Source: Candidatus Zixiibacteriota bacterium (GTDB lineage: Bacteria; Zixibacteria; MSB-5A5; RBG-16-43-9). Taken from it: a stretch of 9,714 nt of DNA. Every line of letters begins with the position of its first letter. Positions within the stretch are counted from its first letter, which is position 1. The notes under the pieces are model-generated. The model was not told where the DNA came from, did no database searches, and saw nothing but the letters and a program-made list of their open reading frames with translations. Of this stretch, positions 4,926 to 9,714 are shown in pieces. The position numbers and the translations under genes are program-made. The DNA is taken from positions 1 to 9,714 of the forward strand of contig JAOUFL010000077.1 in NCBI GenBank assembly GCA_029858245.1, in the 5' to 3' direction.

Positions 4926-6446
4926 CTAAGCCTTAAACCTCTCAGTTACCTCTTTTTCCTCATCCAGGGAGAAAATTTTGAACTCATCCACGGGCAAGCT
5001 TTCGTCTTTTTCCGGGTAGATCTCAAGTCTCAGCATTTTACAGAGCTTATTTATCCTGCCCCCCCTGCCTTCTGTGAGAACCTTAAAAACTTCTGGATTT
5101 ACTAACAGTTTATACCTTTTATCCACGGAGCGAGTTTTTGCTCTTTTGAACCATCTTTCTATTTTCGAGGCTAAGGTCTCCCTGGAGAGGATTCTGCCAG
5201 CTCCATCACAGGCAGGACAGGGCTCGCTAAACGTATAAAGCAGGCTTGGCCTTATTCTCTCACGGGTCATCTCGATCAAACCAAAATCTGATATGGGTAA
5301 AAAGCTATGTTTGGATCGATCATTTCTAAAGGAGGTTCTAAATTCCTCAAAAACTTTCCTTCGATCTTCAGGCGAGTACATATCTATGAAATCCACAATT
5401 ATCAGACCCCCGATGTCTCTGAGTCTTATCTGTCGGGCTATCTCCCTGGCAGCTTCCAGATTTGTTCGCAAAATGGTAGCATGCTGATCTGATCTTCCTA
5501 CGAATCTGCCTGTATTTACGTCGATAGTAACCATTGCTTCCGTTTGATCGATGACTATATGTGCCCCTCTCCTCAGCCAGACCTTACGGTCCAGCATCTT
5601 CTCAATCTGGTTCTCCACATTGTAATAATCGAAGATGGGAATTTCCTTGTCGTAGAGGATTACTTTTTGCCTTAAGGCGGGTGTGATCACCCGAAGACTG
5701 GAGCGCATTTTCTTGAACTCCCACTTGGAGTCTATTAACACCTGATTTACCTCAGGTGAAAGCTGGTCCCTTATCACGCTGGTGATCATTCCCATATCCT
5801 TATGCACCAAAGAAGGAGCCTTCTTCTTCTCAGCTTCTTTTTTTATTCTGCTCCACAGTTTTAAAAGAAACCTGAAATCATTTTTAAGCTCATTCTGCAC
5901 TTTCCCTTCTGCTATTGTTCTAATGATCACTCCGAACCCTTCCGGTTTTATGCCGGATACCGCTTCCCTCAATCTTTTCTTCTCCTCCCTTTCTGCAATC
6001 TTTCTGGAAACTCCGATGTGTTCCTCACCCGGAACCAGAACCAGACACCTTCCCGCCAGAGATAACTGGGAGGTAACCTTTGGACCTTTTGTTCCAATAG
6101 GCTCTTTCATTATCTGCACCAGAAGCTCCTGCCCTTTTTTCAATACTTCTTCGATATTTTTCCTGCTTTTTACCCTCGTTCTCTGAGCTGATTCCTCCTC
6201 TGAAAAATCGGCTTCATACAATTCGGTAATATCTGAGATGTGAAGAAAAGCGTTTTTCTCCAGCCCTAACTCCAGAAAGGCAGCCTGCATACCGGGAAGA
6301 ACTGCCTTGACAATACCCTTATAAATATCTCCAACCATTCTTTCTTTTTCAGGTCTCTCAACCCATAGCTCCATTAATTTGGAATCTTCTAAAATAGCAA
6401 TCCGTGTTTCGTACTCTGTCGAGTTTATTATTATATCCTTCTGCAA
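4926..6446 (-). CDS. rng: Ribonuclease G (RNase E/G family endoribonuclease)
   Basis: A single-strand-specific endoribonuclease that acts in rRNA maturation and mRNA decay, in the cytoplasm. The 506-aa product is close to E. coli RNase G (489 aa) and lacks the long RNase E C-terminal scaffold. An S1 RNA-binding domain covers about 37-116 (VGDIYKGIVKAVLPGMQAAF, then AFLHISDI). The DNase I-like catalytic part holds Asp309 in VTIDVNTGR and Asp352 in IIVDFIDM, the expected Mg-binding pair. The zinc-link CPAC is at Cys410-Cys413. The start is TTG at 6444-6446: GGGAG lies 8 nt upstream and the resulting N-terminus (QKDIIINSTEYETRIAIL) matches family N-termini, whereas the first internal Met (37) would cut into the S1 domain. 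TTG begins one base after the stop of the DUF116 gene, so translation is probably coupled. A relic of its 3' end is at 2487-2590. Confidence 0.95.
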   Translation of the reverse strand: MQKDIIINSTEYETRIAILEDSKLMELWVERPEKERMVGDIYKGIVKAVLPGMQAAFLELGLEKNAFLHISDITELYEADFSEEESAQRTRVKSRKNIEEVLKKGQELLVQIMKEPIGTKGPKVTSQLSLAGRCLVLVPGEEHIGVSRKIAEREEKKRLREAVSGIKPEGFGVIIRTIAEGKVQNELKNDFRFLLKLWSRIKKEAEKKKAPSLVHKDMGMITSVIRDQLSPEVNQVLIDSKWEFKKMRSSLRVITPALRQKVILYDKEIPIFDYYNVENQIEKMLDRKVWLRRGAHIVIDQTEAMVTIDVNTGRFVGRSDQHATILRTNLEAAREIARQIRLRDIGGLIIVDFIDMYSPEDRRKVFEEFRTSFRNDRSKHSFLPISDFGLIEMTRERIRPSLLYTFSEPCPACDGAGRILSRETLASKIERWFKRAKTRSVDKRYKLLVNPEVFKVLTEGRGGRINKLCKMLRLEIYPEKDESLPVDEFKIFSLDEEKEVTERFKA

Positions 6447-6447
6447 A

Positions 6448-7221
6448 TCAAGCTCTCCCGTTTAAAATTATATTAAGTGCTTTTTCGATCCTTCCTATAT
6501 CTACCCTGGTATTCATACACGGTCCATAAGGCCTCTGGTTTAGAATCCCATATACTGGCACAGGATATACGTCCTGAATACCGCTGGTTAAATCCCTTTC
6601 ACAGGCAACTGCAACTATAACCGTAGGTTTTTTTTCTACTACCACCTTACGGGCTAATGTTCCCCCTGTGGCAATGGCAAGCTTAATCGAATATATATCT
6701 CTTAATTCTATTATCTGGCTTATCTGACACTTGCCGCACATACGGCAGTTGTGGTAATCTGCGGTAATCTTCTGGGGACAGTCGTAATTCTGCAGACAGT
6801 GAGAAAGCAAGATTAAGATACTGTCAGGATTAATTCTTTTTCTGGTGGCTTTAAATAAGGAATTATTAACTGCAACAAACGATTCCCTGATCTGGTCCTT
6901 AGACCATCCGAATAATCTTCCCAGGAACAGATTTATGGGGAAAAGTACTTTTATGGTAATCTGTTTTTCTCCATGCGGAAAAAGAAAATCCTTCTCTGTC
7001 AAAGCTGAAAGCACTATAAGGAATAGACCCCCTGTTACTACGATTATAGATAATCCTAAGATTAATTTCAACCCAATGGTAATATAAGGATGAAAACTAT
7101 CCAGGCGAGGGGAGATCAGATACCATAAACTTATTACTAAGAGGATCAGAACCAACAGGCTTAAAATGGAAAGAAATAAAAAAATACCTTTTCCCTTGTT
7201 TTTGTTATTTTTCGTTTCCAT
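6448..7221 (-). CDS. DUF116 family membrane protein with conserved cysteines
   Basis: A 257-aa protein of the DUF116 family, whose function is not known to me. The N-terminus is basic and polar (METKNNKNKGKG) and is followed by two transmembrane helices (about 12-37 and 46-72). The soluble C-terminal domain has seven cysteines in the family pattern: HCLQNYDCP (142, 148), CRMCGKC (159, 162, 165), VACERDL (207) and GPCMNT (235). The CxxCxxC cluster and spaced cysteines suggest metal or Fe-S binding, which is inference. Other family-like blocks are ATGGTLARK (about 184-192) and YGILNQRPYGPC. The gene lies 7 nt after fmt and 1 nt before rng, so it is co-transcribed with them. The ribosome binding site is weak (GGGAGAG sits about 20 nt upstream, TTAGG closer). 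The tie to fmt and rng hints at a link to translation or RNA metabolism, but no reaction can be assigned. Confidence 0.85.
   Translation of the reverse strand: METKNNKNKGKGIFLFLSILSLLVLILLVISLWYLISPRLDSFHPYITIGLKLILGLSIIVVTGGLFLIVLSALTEKDFLFPHGEKQITIKVLFPINLFLGRLFGWSKDQIRESFVAVNNSLFKATRKRINPDSILILLSHCLQNYDCPQKITADYHNCRMCGKCQISQIIELRDIYSIKLAIATGGTLARKVVVEKKPTVIVAVACERDLTSGIQDVYPVPVYGILNQRPYGPCMNTRVDIGRIEKALNIILNGRA
6455..6459 (-). promoter_or_regulatory. Ribosome binding site supporting the TTG start of rng
   Basis: GGGAG on the minus strand, 8 nt before the TTG, inside the last codons of the DUF116 gene. No ATG or GTG nearby gives a family-like N-terminus, so this site and the homology decide the start. 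Confidence 0.6.
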
Positions 7222-7228
7222 AAAAATT

Positions 7229-8161
7229 CTAACCTAACTTCTCTCCCACCTTTACCCTTGCCCCTCTCATAAAATCTGCTGCCATAAGTTTCTTCTTTCC
7301 CTCCAGCTGAACCTCTAATAGGTATAAGCTGCCTTGTCCGGTCTGAACCAGTATACCTTTTGTCTGGTTAACCTCTACTACCTTACCTGGCTCAGCTGGT
7401 GTACTGCTTCCAGTTTCTACGCCTGCTTTGTAAACTTTCAAAAGCTTCCCTCTGAAATAAGTAAATGCCCCGGGATACGGGGAAAGCCCTCTAATCAAAT
7501 TATTTATCTCCAGGGCTTTTTTTGTCCAGTCTATTTTACATACCTCCTCGGTTATCTTTGGAGCCAAACTAATCCCGGACTCATCCTGCGGAAATGTTCT
7601 CACCTCTCCTTTATCAATTAAGTTTATAGTCTCCAGTAAAAGCTCTGCACCAAGTCGTGACAATTTCAAGGAAAGCTCTCCTGAGTTTTCCTCAGGTGTT
7701 ATTTCAACCTCTCTCTGCAGTATAATATTCCCTGTATCGACTTTTTTCTGTATAAAAAAAGTTGTCGCCCCGGTTATCCTTTCTCCATTTATAATAACCC
7801 AGTTGATAGGGGCAGCTCCTCTATATTTAGGCAAAATTGAAGCGTGTAAATTAATCGTGCCTTTAGGGGGCAATAAAAATATTTCCTCGGGCAAAATTCT
7901 GAAAGCTACAACCGCTATCAAATCCGGCTCCAGCTCGCGAAGCGAATCTATGAACTCCTCTGATTTTAGCTTGTCCGGTGTTAATACCTTCAGATCGTTT
8001 AACTCTGCAAACTTTTTCACCGGCGAGCTGGACAGCTTCAGCCCTCTTCCTCTGGGTTTATCTGGCTGAGTAACCACTCCAGCTATCTGATGCTGGCTTT
8101 TTAAAAGCAGGCTCAGACTTGGAAGAGCAAATTCCGGTGTACCCATAAAAACTATTCGCAT
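7229..8161 (-). CDS. fmt: Methionyl-tRNA formyltransferase
   Basis: Transfers a formyl group from 10-formyl-tetrahydrofolate to initiator Met-tRNA, in the cytoplasm. The 310-aa product matches E. coli Fmt (315 aa) in length. The N-terminal Rossmann-like formyltransferase domain (about 1-190) opens with MRIVFMGTPEFA. The catalytic triad is Asn104 and His106 in INLHASILPKYRGAAPINW, and Asp142 in KKVDTGNI. VTQPDKPRGRG (about 30-40) is the basic loop used in tRNA recognition. The C-terminal OB-fold-like domain covers about 205-310 (LSPYPGAFT, then the MRGARVKVGEKL ending). The ATG at 8159-8161 begins at the family N-terminus, although no clear Shine-Dalgarno precedes it. It follows def by 60 nt, the usual partner, since Def removes the formyl group that Fmt adds. 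Confidence 0.97.
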   Translation of the reverse strand: MRIVFMGTPEFALPSLSLLLKSQHQIAGVVTQPDKPRGRGLKLSSSPVKKFAELNDLKVLTPDKLKSEEFIDSLRELEPDLIAVVAFRILPEEIFLLPPKGTINLHASILPKYRGAAPINWVIINGERITGATTFFIQKKVDTGNIILQREVEITPEENSGELSLKLSRLGAELLLETINLIDKGEVRTFPQDESGISLAPKITEEVCKIDWTKKALEINNLIRGLSPYPGAFTYFRGKLLKVYKAGVETGSSTPAEPGKVVEVNQTKGILVQTGQGSLYLLEVQLEGKKKLMAADFMRGARVKVGEKLG

Positions 8162-8221
8162 GATGTATTTGTATGTAATTTAAAAAGATGTTCCCTGTTT
8201 GCCCGTTCACCAAAAAAACTA

Positions 8222-8728
8222 TTACTGGTTTTCAGATATCTTCCTTAATCTTTTGCCTAATAACTTCCTTTTAATGGTACTGAGGTGGTCAATGAATAAA
8301 ATCCCGTTAAGATGATCGATTTCATGTAACAGTGCTCTGCATAAAAGACCCTCACCCTCTATCTCCATTGTTTTTCCCTTTAAGTTCAAGCCTCTTACTT
8401 TAACTTTGCGTGCTCTGGTCACATCCTCATAAATCCCGGGAGCAGAAAGGCACCCCTCCTCAAACACCTGCTCATCTGAAGACTCAACTAAATCCGGATT
8501 TATCAGTACTATTGGCATTTCTTCTCCATCAATATGAGTACGGTCTATTACGAAAATCCTTTTAGCCTCTCCCACCTGGTTTCCAGCCAGGCCAATTCCT
8601 CCAATGGATTTTAAAGTCTCCAGCATATTGGAAGCTAATTTTCTGACCTCTTCGTCAATTACTCTGATCTCCTCAGCTTTCCTTCTTAAGATCGGATCTC
8701 CGTACTTTCTAAGCTTCAAGACGGCCAT
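8222..8728 (-). CDS. def: Peptide deformylase
   Basis: A metal (usually Fe2+) hydrolase that removes the N-formyl group from nascent proteins at the ribosome exit. The 168-aa product equals the usual length. The three signature motifs are present: motif 1 GIGLAGNQ (44-51), motif 2 EGCLS (91-95, with metal ligand Cys93) and motif 3 HEIDH (135-139, with ligands His135 and His139 and catalytic Glu136). Motif 1 has Gly at position 49 where most bacterial enzymes have Ala (GxGLAAxQ), a small change beside the active site. The N-terminus MAVLKLRKYGDPILR is typical. The ribosome binding site is modest (TAAGG, about 9 nt before the ATG). The gene is 81 nt after yajC and precedes fmt. Confidence 0.97.
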   Translation of the reverse strand: MAVLKLRKYGDPILRRKAEEIRVIDEEVRKLASNMLETLKSIGGIGLAGNQVGEAKRIFVIDRTHIDGEEMPIVLINPDLVESSDEQVFEEGCLSAPGIYEDVTRARKVKVRGLNLKGKTMEIEGEGLLCRALLHEIDHLNGILFIDHLSTIKRKLLGKRLRKISENQ

Positions 8729-8776
8729 TTTAAAAACCTTATTCTACACTCAATTCCATTACTATATTTTTTTACT

Positions 8777-8818
8777 ACCTATGACCTATCACCTATAACC
8801 TATTACCTGCTACTTACT
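8777..8818. repeat. Six tandem 7-bp repeats at the yajC/def junction
   Basis: On the plus strand six consecutive heptamers read ACCTATG, ACCTATC, ACCTATA, ACCTATT, ACCTGCT, ACTTACT. The first four share ACCTAT and differ only in the last base, and the last two are degraded. The array runs across the yajC stop codon (8810-8812) into its last codons. It resembles short tandem heptamer repeats known from other bacterial intergenic regions. No function is evident. Confidence 0.75.
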
Positions 8819-9142
8819 CTCCTGTTCTCCCTTTTGCACCCTGCCTGCAATAGAGCTTTTTAGAAGCTCAATTTTTACCTCCTCAGCTATTTTTAAAACT
8901 ACTATGTCCTCTTTTTCATTAAAACCCACAATAGTACCAAACATCCCGGAGTTGGTAACCACCCTGTCACCTTTTCTCAGGTTTTCCAGCATCGTTTTAT
9001 GTTCCTTCTGTCTTTTCTGCTGGGGACGGATTAAAAGTAAATAGAAAACAGCTATAATTAATATCCACGGAAGCCAGAGCATAAGACCACCGCCACCCTG
9101 TTGTCCACCCTGTGTTCCCATGGCATAAGCGGTTTCGAACAT
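8810..9142 (-). CDS. yajC: Sec translocon accessory subunit YajC
   Basis: The small inner-membrane partner of SecDF that associates with SecYEG. The product is 110 aa from the chosen start. A short Gly/Gln-rich N-terminus (GTQGGQQGGGG) is followed by one transmembrane helix (about 20-38, LMLWLPWILIIAVFYLLLI), then the family signature RPQQKRQKEH and a cytoplasmic domain with LRKGDRVVTNSGMFGTIV. The start is the ATG at 9140-9142: AAAGGAG (9148-9154) lies 5 nt before it. A GTG two codons upstream (9146-9148) shares a base with that Shine-Dalgarno, so it cannot be the start. The neighbour upstream is tgt, a common pairing, but secD/secF do not follow; def does. A 7-bp repeat array overlaps the 3' end and may have altered the last residues. 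Confidence 0.95.
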   Translation of the reverse strand: MFETAYAMGTQGGQQGGGGLMLWLPWILIIAVFYLLLIRPQQKRQKEHKTMLENLRKGDRVVTNSGMFGTIVGFNEKEDIVVLKIAEEVKIELLKSSIAGRVQKGEQESK

Positions 9143-9147
9143 TTCCA

Positions 9148-9154
9148 CTCCTTT
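9148..9154 (-). promoter_or_regulatory. Ribosome binding site that decides the yajC start
   Basis: AAAGGAG on the minus strand, 5 nt before the ATG at 9140-9142. It overlaps the first base of the upstream in-frame GTG (9146-9148), which rules that codon out. Confidence 0.75.
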
Positions 9155-9182
9155 CCTTAAGTTTAAAATTTTTACGTTATTA

Positions 9183-9259
9183 AATATTCTTTCTTTGAGT
9201 TTCCCGGGTCAAGTTATTCTCTACTATAGTTTATATAAGCTTGATGAATCAGGCAACAA
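9183..9259 (-). promoter_or_regulatory. Candidate promoter(s) in the tgt-yajC gap
   Basis: The 122-nt gap between tgt and yajC is AT-rich and holds two sigma70-like pairs on the minus strand. One is TTGTTG (9254-9259), 18 bp, TATAAA (9230-9235). The other is TTGACC (9207-9212), 18 bp, AATATT (9183-9188). No terminator hairpin follows tgt, so these would add to read-through rather than replace it. Both are matches by eye only. Confidence 0.35.
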
Positions 9260-9264
9260 TTTTT

Positions 9265-9714
9265 TCATTCTTTATCAGACTCTGATGAATTATATTCTTT
9301 CAGGAAATGATTCCTCCACTCTGTGAAAACCCCTTTTGAGATTGATTCTCTTATCTCTTTCATCAAATTAAGATAAAAATACAGGGAATGTATGGTTGCC
9401 AGCCTTAAACCCGCTATCTCACCGCTTTGAAAAAGGTGCCTGATATAAGCCCGTGTATAGTTCTTACAGGCCAAACAACTGCATTTCTCATCGATAGGCG
9501 AGAAATCCTCCGCATAACGCGCTGCTTTGATAACCATCTTACCTTTGCGGGTAAAGATGGTTCCATTTCGTGCATTTCGTGTGGGAAGCACGCAATCGAA
9601 CATATCCACACCTCGATAAACGGCTTCCACAATATCCTCCGGAGTTCCTACACCCATTAAATACCTTGGCTTATCCTCAGGCAGAAGATTTATGGTTAGG
9701 TCAACTATTTCCAG
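9265..9714 (-). CDS. tgt: tRNA-guanine transglycosylase, C-terminal part
   Basis: The last 149 residues of queuine/preQ1 tRNA-ribosyltransferase; the rest lies beyond the right edge (the full protein is usually about 370-380 aa). The enzyme exchanges guanine 34 for preQ1 in tRNAs with GUN anticodons, a step in queuosine synthesis. The frame is open to the edge and reads LPEDKPRYLMGVGTPEDIV, so the internal ATG at 9655-9657 is not the start. The catalytic segment GVDMFDCVLPTRNARNG is intact. The zinc site is CSCLAC (CxCxxC) plus the His in ATIHSLYFY. The C-terminus ends shortly after FLKEYNSSESDKE, a normal place. yajC follows after 122 nt, as in many bacteria. Confidence 0.96.
   Translation of the reverse strand: MEIVDLTINLLPEDKPRYLMGVGTPEDIVEAVYRGVDMFDCVLPTRNARNGTIFTRKGKMVIKAARYAEDFSPIDEKCSCLACKNYTRAYIRHLFQSGEIAGLRLATIHSLYFYLNLMKEIRESISKGVFTEWRNHFLKEYNSSESDKE

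Larger units (their letters stand above)
387..5030. repeat. Ancient tandem duplication: rng tail - tRNA-Leu - M3 peptidase, two copies
   Basis: The right unit (about 2733-5030) holds the end of rng, a tRNA promoter, tRNA-Leu(CAG) and an M3 peptidase gene. The left unit (387 to about 2590) holds the same elements in the same order and orientation, with only the rng 3' end retained. tRNAs differ at 1 of 83 positions, the rng tails at about 18% of an 80-bp block, and the peptidases at about 40% of residues. The spacers between tRNA and peptidase differ in length (74 against 166 nt). The junction lies between about 2595 and 2732; outer limits are approximate. Confidence 0.8.

Noticed and set aside
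387..5030. Transposon or integron origin of the paired region (tRNA genes as attachment sites)
   Set aside because: No integrase, transposase or terminal inverted repeats are present; the truncated rng tail explains the pair as a simple tandem duplication.
5782..6186. 134-codon plus-strand frame opposite rng
   Set aside because: It is antisense to a gene with clear family motifs, has low-complexity Ser/Phe-rich composition and no recognisable domain.
9146..9148. GTG as yajC start, giving 112 aa
   Set aside because: It overlaps the Shine-Dalgarno AAAGGAG; the ATG at 9140-9142 has correct spacing.
9655..9657. ATG as start of a 130-aa Tgt-like protein
   Set aside because: The frame continues upstream to the window edge with conserved Tgt sequence, so it is an internal methionine.
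1..9714. CRISPR array, phage genes or a defence island
   Set aside because: No spaced direct repeats of 24-40 bp and no phage or defence signature genes; the partial helicase alone is not enough to claim a defence system.

Overview
Every gene in this 9.7 kb window lies on the minus strand, so the transcription order is right to left: tgt (C-terminal part) > yajC > def > fmt > DUF116 membrane protein > rng > tRNA-Leu(CAG) > exported M3 oligoendopeptidase > relic of the rng tail > second tRNA-Leu(CAG) > second exported M3 oligoendopeptidase > terminator > an SF2 helicase that runs off the left edge. Base composition looks AT-leaning. The genes are bacterial. The tgt-yajC and def-fmt-DUF116-rng order, the exported M3 peptidases and a promoter palindrome resembling the LexA box described for Fibrobacter suggest an uncultured lineage of the broad FCB/Zixibacteria-like kind, but the window cannot fix the phylum.

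Right part (about 4926-9714): a housekeeping cluster for tRNA modification (Tgt), Sec translocation (YajC), N-terminal formyl-methionine addition and removal (Fmt, Def), and RNA processing (RNase G). Gaps shrink from 122 nt (tgt/yajC) to 81, 60, 7 and finally 1 nt. rng starts at a TTG one base after the stop of the DUF116 gene, so it is probably translationally coupled.

Middle part (387 to about 5030): an ancient tandem duplication. The unit is [3' end of rng - tRNA promoter - tRNA-Leu - pepF-like gene]. The right copy is intact and continues into full-length rng. The left copy keeps only about 100 bp of the rng 3' end as a still-open relic, then the same tRNA promoter, a tRNA differing by one base (which breaks acceptor pair 2:71) and a diverged peptidase gene. 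Both peptidases are 629 aa, have N-terminal signal peptides and keep HEMGH plus the downstream glutamate ligand.

Left part (1-360): a strong intrinsic terminator closes the peptidase unit. A separate promoter with a consensus -35 (TTGACA, 17 bp spacer) then drives the helicase. Its spacer holds the 14-bp palindrome TGCAC-TTAT-GTGCA, a good candidate LexA (SOS) operator. Degenerate 7-bp repeats occur in two intergenic places: the helicase leader and the yajC/def gap.

The most interesting points are the helicase promoter palindrome, the tandem duplication with its rng relic and altered tRNA, and the paired exported oligoendopeptidases.
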